A stretch of 64,000 nucleotides of DNA, from positions 7,292-71,291 of the forward strand of contig CAJTNT010000022.1 in assembly GCA_910577785.1 (NCBI GenBank). Reading direction: 5' to 3'. Position 1 is the stretch's first letter. Each line of letters opens with the position of its first letter. A model generated the notes under the pieces. That model did not search any database, was not told the DNA's origin, and saw nothing but the letters and a program-made list of their open reading frames with translations. Position numbers and translations under genes: made by a program. This document shows positions 1 to 8,096 of the stretch, piece after piece. The DNA comes from an uncultured Lachnospiraceae bacterium (GTDB lineage: Bacteria > Bacillota > Clostridia > Lachnospirales > Lachnospiraceae).

Positions 1-171
1 CATATAGGGCCTCAGCAATACAAAGACAAGGCAGGCGACTACCCCAAAAATAACCGCGCAGAAAAGATTGAATCCCATTTGAAAGAAAAGCCTCCGCTTA
101 TTAATAGGCTTCTCCTTTATCTTCTCCTTGATAAAATCAAATTCCTGATCCTTCTGCTCTTGTTGTTTCAT
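1..171 (-). CDS. HtrA/DegP-like S1C serine protease, N-terminal fragment (runs off window)
   Basis: The first 57 codons are present; the rest lies beyond base 1. The ATG at 171 is preceded by GGAGGAAGCATT, a good ribosome binding site. The peptide begins MKQQEQKDQEFDFIKEK, then a basic stretch (residues 18-27), then one hydrophobic segment at about residues 33-53 ending in LRPYM. A short charged cytoplasmic tail with a KEKPINKRR-like motif and a single membrane anchor is the usual N-terminus of Lachnospiraceae HtrA-like trypsin-fold proteases, which degrade misfolded envelope proteins. The catalytic domain is not visible, so the family call rests on resemblance of the anchor only. It is divergent from mutS2. 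Confidence 0.55.
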   Translation of the reverse strand, partial: MKQQEQKDQEFDFIKEKIKEKPINKRRLFFQMGFNLFCAVIFGVVACLVFVLLRPYM

Positions 172-219
172 AATGCTTCCTCCATGATTATTCACGTTCT
201 AAACAACTCTCCGCTTACT

Positions 220-271
220 ATTATACGTTTTTCCCCGCATTGTTGCAAGATTTTTATTTTTAATGTATAAT
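220..271. promoter_or_regulatory. Divergent promoter pair sharing one palindromic -35 (TTGCAA)
   Basis: On the plus strand TTGCAA (243-248), a 17-base spacer and TATAAT (266-271) point at mutS2. On the minus strand the same six bases, again TTGCAA because the hexamer is self-complementary, a 17-base spacer and TATAAT (225-220) point at the protease gene. Both match sigma-A spacing exactly. Two polymerases could not occupy the shared -35 together, so the genes are probably expressed in competition. Confidence 0.7.
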
Positions 272-322
272 GAACCTGATTATTCGAAGTTACGATTCAA
301 AGCAATAAAAAGGATGAAACGT

Positions 323-2698
323 ATGAATGAAAAAGTATTAAAAACATTGGAATACCACAAAATTATCCAGATGCTGGCGGAGTGCGCCACTTCTGCGCCT
401 GGCAGGGAACTCTGCCAGGCTCTCGAGCCCTCGACAGACCTGGCGGGAATTGAGCTGGCACAGAAGCAGACAGGGGATGCGCTGACGAGGATTTTCCAGA
501 AGGGCTCTCTTTCGTTTTCTGGCACCCGCAATATCGGCGCCTCTTTAAAACGACTGGAAATCGGCGGCACCCTCAGCATTGAGGAGCTTCTGCGGGTGGC
601 TTCCCTGCTCAAGGTAACAAAACGGGCAAAATCTTACTCCCGCAGCGAACGGGAAACGCCGCGGGAAGACTCCCTCGACGGGCTGTTTGCCGCCTTGGAA
701 CCCCTGACGCCCCTTTCTGGGGAAATCAACCGCTGCATCCTCTCAGAGGATGAAATTGCAGACGACGCTTCTGCACGGCTCAAGCAGATCCGCCGTTCGA
801 TCAAGAATACCAATGACCGCATCCACAGCCAGATGAACACCATGCTTAACAGCAGCCGCAATTACCTGCAGGATGCCGTAATTACCATGCGCAATGGCCG
901 TTACTGCCTCCCAGTCAAGGCAGAGTCCAAAAACCAGGTGCCGGGCATGATCCATGACCAGTCCTCCACTGGCTCTACCTTGTTTATTGAGCCGATGTCT
1001 GTCGTAAAGTTAAATAACGATTTAAAAGAATTGTTTTTAAAAGAGCAGGAAGAGATCGAGGTCATACTGGCAGATTTAAGCGCGCTGACGGCAGAGCATA
1101 TCCCTGCCTTAATCAGCAATTATGAAATATTATCAAACCTGGATTTTATTTTTGCCAAAGCCTCCCTGGCCAAGAGCTATAACGGCACGGCGCCGCTGTT
1201 TAACCGCGACCGCCGCATCCGCATCCGCAAAGGGCGCCATCCCCTGCTGGACAGCCGCAAGGTTGTCCCAATTGATATCCATTTGGGGGATGATTTCAAT
1301 CAGCTGATCATCACAGGCCCCAACACTGGCGGGAAAACGGTCTCCCTGAAAACTGTAGGGCTCTTTACGCTTATGGGGCAGGCCGGACTCCATATCCCGG
1401 CAAATGACCGTTCCGAGCTTTCTATTTTTGACGAAGTATTTGCAGACATTGGGGACGAGCAGAGCATTGAGCAGAGCCTCAGCACCTTCTCCTCCCATAT
1501 GACCAACATTGTCTCCATCCTGGAAAAGGTAGATGAACATTCGCTGGTGCTTTTTGACGAATTATGTGCCGGAACGGATCCGGCAGAGGGCGCAGCCCTG
1601 GCCATGGCCATCCTCTCACGGCTCCATCATTATGGCATCCGCACAATGGCCACGACCCATTATAGCGAACTGAAGGTCTTTGCCCTATCTACCCCTGGCG
1701 TAGAGAATGCCTGCTGTGAATTTTCCCTGGAGACCCTAAGCCCCACTTACCGGCTGCTGATCGGGATTCCTGGGAAAAGCAACGCCTTTGCCATCTCCAG
1801 TAAATTAGGGCTGGACGCCGATTTGATTGAAAATGCCCGCAGCAACCTGACAGAACAGGATGAGAGCTTCGAAGACCTGCTCTCAGATTTGGAATCCCAG
1901 CGCATCACCATTGAAAAAGACCGCCTGGAGGCGGAGCAGCATAAGGTGGAGATTGCGCGCCTCAAACAAAAGCTGGAGCAGAAACAGGAGCGCCTCGACA
2001 GCCAGCGGGAAAAAATCATCCGCGAGGCCAATGAGGAAGCCCATGCTATTTTGCGCAAAGCCAAGGAAGTCGCTGACCAGACCATCAAAAACTTCCACAA
2101 ATATGGAAAGGGGAGCGGCTCTGTCCGGGAAATGGAGAAGGAACGGGGCAGCCTGCGCAACAAGATGGATCAGTTAGAAAAGGACATGTCCCTGAAGCAG
2201 AAAGAGCAGGCCGCCAACCACAAGGTTCCCAAGAAGCTGCGCATCGGCGATTCCGTGAAAGTCCTGAGCATGAACCTAAAAGGCACGGTGCATACGCTCC
2301 CCAACGACAAAGGGGATCTGTATGTGCAGATGGGTATCCTGCGCTCCGTAGTCAACATCAATGACTTAGTGCTGTTAGAAGAGGATCCCCCTGCCGTGGG
2401 CAAAAAGCATTCCTCCGCTGGCGCCGGCAATCTGAAGATGTCTAAATCCGCCTCTGTCTCCACAGAAATCAACCTGATTGGCAAGACCACAGACGAAGCA
2501 ATTGTCCTCCTTGATAAATATTTGGACGATGCCTACCTTGCCCATATGCCTTCTGTGCGGATTGTCCACGGCAAGGGTACCGGGGCGCTCCGCAAAGCCG
2601 TACAGAACCATCTGAAACGCCTGAAATATGTGAAATCCTTCCGCCTCGGGGAATTTGGGGAAGGGGATTCCGGCGTTACGATTGCTGAATTCCATTAA
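323..2698 (+). CDS. mutS2: Endonuclease/ribosome-rescue ATPase MutS2
   Basis: 791 aa, the normal MutS2 length. The ATG at 323 is chosen over upstream in-frame starts because AAAAAGG lies 9 bases before it and the protein then begins MNEKVLKTLEYHKI, as in the family. Walker A (GPNTGGKT) is near residue 330 and Walker B (LVLFDELCAGTDP) near 408. A long charged coiled coil follows, then a KOW-like segment, and a C-terminal Smr nuclease domain with the IVHGKGTGALR motif near 745. MutS2 is cytoplasmic; in Bacillus it splits collided ribosomes, and in other bacteria it suppresses recombination. The next gene starts 18 bases downstream, so cotranscription with the two-component system is likely. Confidence 0.95.
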   Translation: MNEKVLKTLEYHKIIQMLAECATSAPGRELCQALEPSTDLAGIELAQKQTGDALTRIFQKGSLSFSGTRNIGASLKRLEIGGTLSIEELLRVASLLKVTKRAKSYSRSERETPREDSLDGLFAALEPLTPLSGEINRCILSEDEIADDASARLKQIRRSIKNTNDRIHSQMNTMLNSSRNYLQDAVITMRNGRYCLPVKAESKNQVPGMIHDQSSTGSTLFIEPMSVVKLNNDLKELFLKEQEEIEVILADLSALTAEHIPALISNYEILSNLDFIFAKASLAKSYNGTAPLFNRDRRIRIRKGRHPLLDSRKVVPIDIHLGDDFNQLIITGPNTGGKTVSLKTVGLFTLMGQAGLHIPANDRSELSIFDEVFADIGDEQSIEQSLSTFSSHMTNIVSILEKVDEHSLVLFDELCAGTDPAEGAALAMAILSRLHHYGIRTMATTHYSELKVFALSTPGVENACCEFSLETLSPTYRLLIGIPGKSNAFAISSKLGLDADLIENARSNLTEQDESFEDLLSDLESQRITIEKDRLEAEQHKVEIARLKQKLEQKQERLDSQREKIIREANEEAHAILRKAKEVADQTIKNFHKYGKGSGSVREMEKERGSLRNKMDQLEKDMSLKQKEQAANHKVPKKLRIGDSVKVLSMNLKGTVHTLPNDKGDLYVQMGILRSVVNINDLVLLEEDPPAVGKKHSSAGAGNLKMSKSASVSTEINLIGKTTDEAIVLLDKYLDDAYLAHMPSVRIVHGKGTGALRKAVQNHLKRLKYVKSFRLGEFGEGDSGVTIAEFH

Positions 2699-2716
2699 AC
2701 AGAAAGGAGCCCGCAC

Positions 2717-3418
2717 ATGGCCGCGAAACAGAAAATCCTCATTGTAGACGATGATGTAAATATTGCAGAACTGATTTCCCTCTATCTGACCAAAGAGTGC
2801 TATGACACACATATGGTGCATGACGGGGAAGAAGCCCTTACCGCTTACGAGCAGTACCAGCCCAACCTGATACTGCTGGATCTGATGCTCCCCGGCATTG
2901 ATGGGTACCAGGTATGCCGAGAGTTGCGCACGAAATCAAATGTGCCGATTATCATGCTTTCTGCCAAAGGGGAAATTTTCGACAAGGTACTGGGACTGGA
3001 GCTGGGCGCAGACGACTATATCATCAAGCCCTTTGACTCCAAAGAGCTGGTGGCAAGGGTCAAGGCCGTACTCCGCCGCTACCAGCCTTCCAAGGCGGAC
3101 AAAGCCTCCCCTGACATCAAGTGCGTGGAATACCCCAACCTTGTCGTAAACCAGACCAACTATTCTGTCCTCTACAACGGAAAGCCGGTAGACATGCCGC
3201 CCAAGGAACTGGAGCTGCTGTATTTCCTCGCTTCCTCGCCCAATCAGGTATTTACCAGGGAGCAGCTGCTGGATCACATCTGGGGCTATGAATACATCGG
3301 CGACACCCGCACCGTAGACGTGCATGTAAAGCGCCTGCGTGAAAAAATCAAAGACCATGCTTCCTGGAGCCTCTCTACCGTCTGGGGAATTGGCTATAAA
3401 TTTGAAGTAAAATCGTAA
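2717..3418 (+). CDS. OmpR/PhoB-family response regulator
   Basis: 233 aa with AGAAAGGAG upstream of the ATG. The receiver domain has the acidic pocket (VDDD near residue 10), the phosphoacceptor Asp in LILLDLMLPG (residue 55) and the KPF lysine near 104. The C-terminal winged helix carries FTREQLLDHIWG and RTVDVHVKRLREKI, the DNA-recognition part of OmpR-type regulators. It should be phosphorylated by the histidine kinase encoded 100 bases downstream and bind direct-repeat operators. The stimulus and targets cannot be read from the sequence. Confidence 0.93.
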   Translation: MAAKQKILIVDDDVNIAELISLYLTKECYDTHMVHDGEEALTAYEQYQPNLILLDLMLPGIDGYQVCRELRTKSNVPIIMLSAKGEIFDKVLGLELGADDYIIKPFDSKELVARVKAVLRRYQPSKADKASPDIKCVEYPNLVVNQTNYSVLYNGKPVDMPPKELELLYFLASSPNQVFTREQLLDHIWGYEYIGDTRTVDVHVKRLREKIKDHASWSLSTVWGIGYKFEVKS

Positions 3419-3433
3419 CAATTCCGAAATTTC

Positions 3434-3499
3434 GCATAATTATGCAGACATTTCCGTTGTTTTTCACACATAACTGTGAAAAATACGGAATGATTATGC
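3434..3499 (+). promoter_or_regulatory. Long imperfect hairpin between response regulator and kinase genes
   Basis: GCATAATTATGC (3434-3445) is a perfect palindrome. CATTTCCGT...TTTTTCACA (3449-3468) pairs with TGTGAAAAATACGGAATG (3475-3492) across the loop CATAAC, and ATTATGC (3493-3499) can pair with GCATAAT at 3434. The stem ends just before the kinase ribosome binding site (AAAGGAGG, 3503-3510). It has no U-tract, so it looks more like an mRNA processing/stability element or an operator than a terminator. Confidence 0.5.
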
Positions 3500-3518
3500 A
3501 CAAAAGGAGGCAGACACT

Positions 3519-4931
3519 TTGAAACGGATACTCTACCTTAAGCTGCTGGCAGGATATGTGATATTTGCTATTTTAAGTTTCCTTACGGTTGCCACATTCA
3601 CCTCCCATGCTGCATTAAATTTCATACAGAAGGACACGGCCTCCACTTTATACCGAGAATCAAAATTGCTGGCTTCCAATTATGCGGCCAATTATTACCG
3701 CGGCACCATGACATTAGAAGATATCTCCTCCCAGTTCTCGATAGTCTCGGTCTACCTAGATGCGGACATCTGGCTTGTGGATCAAAACGGCAACATCCTA
3801 ATTACATCCAAAAACGGGACAGCGCCGCCCTCTGAATCCATCCCTGGGTTTGACATTACCGTCTTTGGCGCCAGATATTATCAGATTGGCTCTTTTTTTA
3901 ACACGTTTGAGGAAGACACCTTATCTGTGTTTTCCCCGATTTCCATCCATTACAAGGTACAGGGCTACCTACTGATCCACAAGCCAGTCAGCGGCCTGTC
4001 CGCCCTGAAGGACGGATTTTTAAATATTTCTTATATGACTCTGGCTGTGATTATGTTCTGTGCCCTTGCCATGGTGTGGCTGTTCATCTATACCATCTGC
4101 ATTCCCCTGCGGAAGATTACACGGGCGGCACAGGAATATTCCACAGGCAATTTTGAGACGCAGATCAGCATCCACAGCAACGATGAAATCGGCTATCTGG
4201 CCGCTTCCCTAAATTATATGGCGCTTGAGCTTTCCACGCTGGAAGACGATCAGCGGAAATTCATCGCCAATGTCTCCCATGACTTCCGTTCGCCTCTGAC
4301 TTCCATCAAGGGGTACATTGAGGCGATTATGGATGGCACCATTCCTTATGAAATGCAGGACAAGTACCTGAATATCATCCTCCATGAGACGGAACGCCTG
4401 AATAAGCTGACGGAGGGGATGCTGGAATTGAATAAATATGGGGTAAAGGGGACAATGCTGGACATCAGCAAGTTTGACATCAATAACATCATCAAGATGG
4501 TAGCGCAGTCCTTTGAAGGGACATGCAAGGAGAAGCGGATTTCCTTTGAACTGATCCTGACCGGGCAGACATGCTTTGTGTCGGCAGATATCAGCAAAAT
4601 CCAGCAGGTTCTCTACAACCTGATTGACAATGCGATTAAATTCAGCCATATAGATTCCGCGATTACGATTGAGACGACAGAGAAAAATGAAAAGGTCTTC
4701 ATATCGGTCAAGGACACGGGGATTGGCATCCCCAAAGACAGCATCAAAAAAATCTGGGAACGCTTCTACAAGACAGATTTATCAAGGGGAAAGGATAAGA
4801 AGGGAACCGGGCTCGGCCTCTCCATTGTAAAGGAAATTGTCTTGGCACATAATGAAAATATCAATGTCATCAGTACCGAAGGGGTAGGGACAGAATTTAT
4901 TTTTACCCTGCCAATCTACCAGATGGAATAA
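3519..4931 (+). CDS. Membrane sensor histidine kinase (HAMP, HisKA, HATPase)
   Basis: 470 aa starting at TTG (3519), supported by AAAGGAGG eight bases upstream; no ATG lies near. TM1 is at about residues 7-28, an extracytoplasmic sensor of roughly 140 residues follows, then TM2 at about 170-192, a HAMP linker, the H-box VSHDFRSPL with phosphoacceptor His254, N-box (LIDNAIKFS), G1 (DTGIGIP), F (WERFYK) and G2 (GTGLGLSIV). It autophosphorylates and passes phosphate to the response regulator just upstream. Separate translation control of the kinase is suggested by the weak TTG start and the hairpin before it. Confidence 0.93.
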   Translation: MKRILYLKLLAGYVIFAILSFLTVATFTSHAALNFIQKDTASTLYRESKLLASNYAANYYRGTMTLEDISSQFSIVSVYLDADIWLVDQNGNILITSKNGTAPPSESIPGFDITVFGARYYQIGSFFNTFEEDTLSVFSPISIHYKVQGYLLIHKPVSGLSALKDGFLNISYMTLAVIMFCALAMVWLFIYTICIPLRKITRAAQEYSTGNFETQISIHSNDEIGYLAASLNYMALELSTLEDDQRKFIANVSHDFRSPLTSIKGYIEAIMDGTIPYEMQDKYLNIILHETERLNKLTEGMLELNKYGVKGTMLDISKFDINNIIKMVAQSFEGTCKEKRISFELILTGQTCFVSADISKIQQVLYNLIDNAIKFSHIDSAITIETTEKNEKVFISVKDTGIGIPKDSIKKIWERFYKTDLSRGKDKKGTGLGLSIVKEIVLAHNENINVISTEGVGTEFIFTLPIYQME

Positions 4932-4966
4932 ATGGATGCACGGCAGGGCAGCCAGATTTTTACACG

Positions 4967-4996
4967 AACAGGGCGCTTTAGGAAATCGCCCTGTTT
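4967..4996. terminator. Hairpin terminator after the two-component operon
   Basis: AACAGGGCG (4967-4975) pairs with CGCCCTGTT (4987-4995), followed by a short T-rich tail. It lies between the kinase stop and the convergent gene ending at 5073. Confidence 0.55.
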
Positions 4997-5072
4997 CTGT
5001 GGCTAATCCTAAAACGCCCTTTCCATGCATTGCCTATCGGTGGTTTCATGGCCATTCCTAAGACGCCGAACC

Positions 5073-5936
5073 TTAAAACCCTCCTACGGCGATATCAATG
5101 ACAGCCCCTGCGGCGTCTGCCGACACGCTGGGCGCAGAAGCCGCATCTACCCCGCCGCCCAGATCGGGGGATACGGCGCTGCCCATGGAAGCAATCTCAG
5201 CTGCCGCCATCATTTCCGCCTGCTGCTCCAGCTGTGCCTCTGTCATCTCAATACCCATATCGCTTAATTCCATTTCCACGCCTTCCTGCGGGTAATAAGC
5301 CGTCCTGGCGGCTGCATCAAAAGCCTCTTCCCGCATTGCGCGCCCCATGCTGCTCTGGTATTCCTTATCTGCCTCATCCATTTTGCTGCGCTCAAGGTTG
5401 CGGTGCTGGCGGCGCCTGCGCATCATCTCCTGGATACGTGCCTGTTTTTTCTGTTCCAGCTGGGATTTCTCAAGATTCATCTTCTGCTCTAGCTGGCGTT
5501 CCTTCTGGCTGACGCGGCGCTTGATTTCATTTTTCTGCCGCTGCTCTTCTGCCTTGGCCTGTTTGGAATGCTTCTTCGTCTGCTGCTCTTCCTGCTTGAG
5601 GTTCCTGGTCTTCAGCTGCGCACAGCGCACCATCTGCCGGGCATGGATAATGGCGCTGCTAAGCTCCGATTCATTGTACATGCCCGTACCCTTGCATTTG
5701 GCCAAATTGGCAAGCTTGGACTTGGCCTGGCACAATACATTCCCGGCGGCCTGGGATCTTGTGGCACGCAGCAACGCAGAGCGTATCTCCCGCGGATTGT
5801 AATTGAGACGTTTCTTGGGAACCTTCTTCTGCTGCGATTTTCGGGCAGGCGATGTGCGCCTGGCGCTGTCCGTGGACACTGACATAGCCTGTGCCCCAGC
5901 CGCCCCTCCGCTGACGATGTATGATTTTGCATTCAT
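5073..5936 (-). CDS. Hypothetical Lachnospiraceae protein with basic coiled-coil core
   Basis: 287 aa using the ATG at 5936, preceded by GGGAGGGAAGGAA. A low-complexity N-terminus (MNAKSYIVSGG, then Ser/Arg/Lys-rich) leads into a helical region and then a long stretch of Glu/Gln/Lys/Arg (about residues 110-200) that should form a coiled coil. The C-terminus is Ala/Gly/Met rich with MAAAEIA-like helices. There is no signal peptide or membrane segment. I do not recognise a functional family. It is convergent with the kinase gene and stands alone between terminator-like sequence and the GTPase pair. Confidence 0.75.
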   Translation of the reverse strand: MNAKSYIVSGGAAGAQAMSVSTDSARRTSPARKSQQKKVPKKRLNYNPREIRSALLRATRSQAAGNVLCQAKSKLANLAKCKGTGMYNESELSSAIIHARQMVRCAQLKTRNLKQEEQQTKKHSKQAKAEEQRQKNEIKRRVSQKERQLEQKMNLEKSQLEQKKQARIQEMMRRRRQHRNLERSKMDEADKEYQSSMGRAMREEAFDAAARTAYYPQEGVEMELSDMGIEMTEAQLEQQAEMMAAAEIASMGSAVSPDLGGGVDAASAPSVSADAAGAVIDIAVGGF

Positions 5937-6028
5937 TTCCTTCCCTCCCTTGAGAACCATTCGTTCTTTCGTCCGGAATCAATTCCTCTGCTAATATCAT
6001 CGTCATTTTGATGGAAAAAAATAAGAAA

Positions 6029-6970
6029 CTAGCTAAAATAAATCAGCTCATCTGCTGGCTTCTCCGCTGGCTGCACATCCAGGGCATATAATACCGGCCC
6101 CTTCCCCTTGTATTCCAGAGCAAATTCTGTTTTCATCTCAGCTGTAATAGTAATCCAGGATCGGTGGGAGATGCTGGCCGCATTGGCGTATTTGCATTTG
6201 AATCCTACAAAGGTAATGTCATCCACACAGCAGGTCATGGCAAAGCGGCCTGGAATCATCACGCCTTTTTTCATTTTATTGGGACGGTAGACCAGAGCCA
6301 GGAAGCGGACTTTCTTCCCCTCGTATTTCCTAGGATCGTCCAGGGCGTCCATATACCAGATACCATAGTCCATATCGGTAATTTCGATAATATCCTGGTT
6401 CAGATCATAAGGCAATTCTTCCATATCATTTTCATCTATGCTTCCGTCCTCACGTTCATAGGCTATCTGGGCCTTGCGGTTGATGACTTTGATGGCACGG
6501 CGGAACTTCGCCTTGGGCGTGTCATCCGTACATCGGTTAATAATCACCACATCCGCCTCAAAAAGCTGCTCCAAAATCATGGAGCGCATATTCGTTAAGT
6601 ACATTTCAAATGTGGTGGCGTCTACGGTGGCAAGGGACTGCACCAGCACCCAGTCTTTGGGGTGTTCCATTTCCAGAAAAGTAGACATCTGCCAGGTGCC
6701 ATTGTATTCAATGAATACTTGGTCTGGGCGGTATTTATCGTTCAGGCTCTGCAGCCTCTCTGCGGTAAATTCTGGCTCTTCCTCTATCATTACCAGTTTG
6801 GTATTGGCTTTTAACAGTTCCTTTTCATCAAATTCTACCTCTCCGTCTTCGCAGAGGATCAGCAGGGTAGTTCCATTTTCGCTAAAATCTCCTTCTATCA
6901 GGGTTTCACGGATGAGGGAACTCTTTCCGCTGTCCATGAAGCCGGTAAATAAATATACAGGGATTTCCAC
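6029..6970 (-). CDS. COG0523-like P-loop GTPase lacking the metal-binding CxCC motif
   Basis: 313 aa. The N-terminus MEIPVYLFTGFMDSGKSSL holds a Walker A loop in the place and style of CobW/YeiR-type GTPases, and IEYNGTW sits where the Walker B-like strand is expected. The canonical CxCC metal motif is absent, unlike the neighbour encoded 25 bases upstream (6996-8096). The pair probably works together as metallochaperone or metal-sensing GTPases. This one could be a partner or regulatory paralogue that has lost direct metal loading. That role is inferred; the GTPase fold is well supported. Confidence 0.75.
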   Translation of the reverse strand: MEIPVYLFTGFMDSGKSSLIRETLIEGDFSENGTTLLILCEDGEVEFDEKELLKANTKLVMIEEEPEFTAERLQSLNDKYRPDQVFIEYNGTWQMSTFLEMEHPKDWVLVQSLATVDATTFEMYLTNMRSMILEQLFEADVVIINRCTDDTPKAKFRRAIKVINRKAQIAYEREDGSIDENDMEELPYDLNQDIIEITDMDYGIWYMDALDDPRKYEGKKVRFLALVYRPNKMKKGVMIPGRFAMTCCVDDITFVGFKCKYANAASISHRSWITITAEMKTEFALEYKGKGPVLYALDVQPAEKPADELIYFS

Positions 6971-6995
6971 TTTTTCACGACCTTTCTGTCACAAA

Positions 6996-8096
6996 TTATA
7001 TTCCGAAAAGTTCTTCTAATTTGCCTTCTTGTAAATCTGTGCCGATAACGCAGAGGCGCCCAGTGTAATCTGCCTCTCCTGTGCGCAGTTCGTATTCGCC
7101 GTCTACCATGTCAAAGTAAATCCATGTGCCGTCCTCTGACGGAACCATCCCTTTGGCACGCAGGATAATACCATAATCCTCTGTCTCACAGAATGCCTTC
7201 ATTGCATGTTCAATTGTATCCCTGTGGAATCTATGCGGCGTCTCTTTGCCCCAGCTTGTAAATACTTCATCTGCATGATGGTGATGATGGTGGTCATGGC
7301 AGCCGCATGTGCAGCCTTCTCCATGTTCATGGTGATGAGCATGCCCTTCATGCTCATGGTCGTGATGAGCATGCTCTTCATGCCCGTGTTCATGACCGTG
7401 ATGAGCATGCCCTTCATGCCCGTGTTCATGACCGTGATGAGCATGCCCTTCATGCTCATGGTCGTGCATATGTTCTTCCATCAGTTCTTCTTCCAGTGAT
7501 TTTTGCTGTTCGATTGCCTTGTAAATCTGCTTTCCGTCTATTTCGTCCCATGGAGTTGTGATAATGGCGGCCTGGGGGTTTTTCCCGCGGATTGCTTTGG
7601 CAACGGCTTCTGTCTGCTCTGGCTTTACATTCTGGGTACGGCTTAAGACGATGACAGTGGCATATTCTATCTGGTTATTGAAAAATTCGCCGAACGCCCG
7701 CATCTGCTTTGTTGCCTTGGCCGTATTTACAACGGTAACCAGGCCGTTTAGGCAGACTTCGTTTTCCTCTTCGACTTCCTTTACCGATTTCATGACATCC
7801 GAAAGCTTGCCTACGCCAGACGGCTCAATTAAGATCCGCTCTGGATGGAAACGTTCCATTACCTCGCGCAGGTTCTTGCCAAAATCGCCTACCAGGGAAC
7901 AACAGATGCAGCCAGAATTTAGTTCGCTGATCTCAATGCCGGAATCCTTTAGGAAACCGCCGTCTATGCCGATTTCCCCAAACTCATTTTCAATCAAGAC
8001 AATTTTCTCGCCCTCGAATACCTCTTCTAGCATTTTCTTGATGAAAGTAGTCTTCCCTGCGCCTAAAAATCCTGAAATTATGTCAATCTTCGTCAT
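6996..8096 (-). CDS. CobW/COG0523 GTP-binding metallochaperone with His-rich linker
   Basis: 366 aa. Walker A GFLGAGKTTFIKK is near residues 9-21 and the metal-binding CxCC motif appears as SGCICCSL near 63-70. Residues about 210-275 are a repeat region built from HEHGHEGHAHHG-like units plus CTCGCHDHHHHHH, an obvious zinc, nickel or cobalt reservoir, followed by the CobW C-terminal domain with HRFHRDTIE. COG0523 proteins use GTP to hand metal to client enzymes, and many are induced under zinc limitation. I found no Zur-like box in the short upstream gap. The start overlaps the end of the DUF2156 gene by 14 bases, which suggests translational coupling. Confidence 0.9.
   Translation of the reverse strand: MTKIDIISGFLGAGKTTFIKKMLEEVFEGEKIVLIENEFGEIGIDGGFLKDSGIEISELNSGCICCSLVGDFGKNLREVMERFHPERILIEPSGVGKLSDVMKSVKEVEEENEVCLNGLVTVVNTAKATKQMRAFGEFFNNQIEYATVIVLSRTQNVKPEQTEAVAKAIRGKNPQAAIITTPWDEIDGKQIYKAIEQQKSLEEELMEEHMHDHEHEGHAHHGHEHGHEGHAHHGHEHGHEEHAHHDHEHEGHAHHHEHGEGCTCGCHDHHHHHHADEVFTSWGKETPHRFHRDTIEHAMKAFCETEDYGIILRAKGMVPSEDGTWIYFDMVDGEYELRTGEADYTGRLCVIGTDLQEGKLEELFGI
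7330..7470 (-). repeat. 36-bp tandem repeats coding the His-rich linker
   Basis: ATGAGCATGC recurs at 7365, 7401 and 7437 (exact 36-base steps), with a further copy 30 bases before at 7335. Steps are multiples of three, so copy-number change would lengthen or shorten the metal-binding linker without a frameshift. Confidence 0.9.

Noticed and set aside
79..270. Plus-strand 63-codon frame
   Set aside because: Antisense to the HtrA-like gene start and running through the divergent promoter.
7330..7470. CRISPR-like array
   Set aside because: Repeats are 36 bases but contiguous without spacers and code the His-rich linker in frame.
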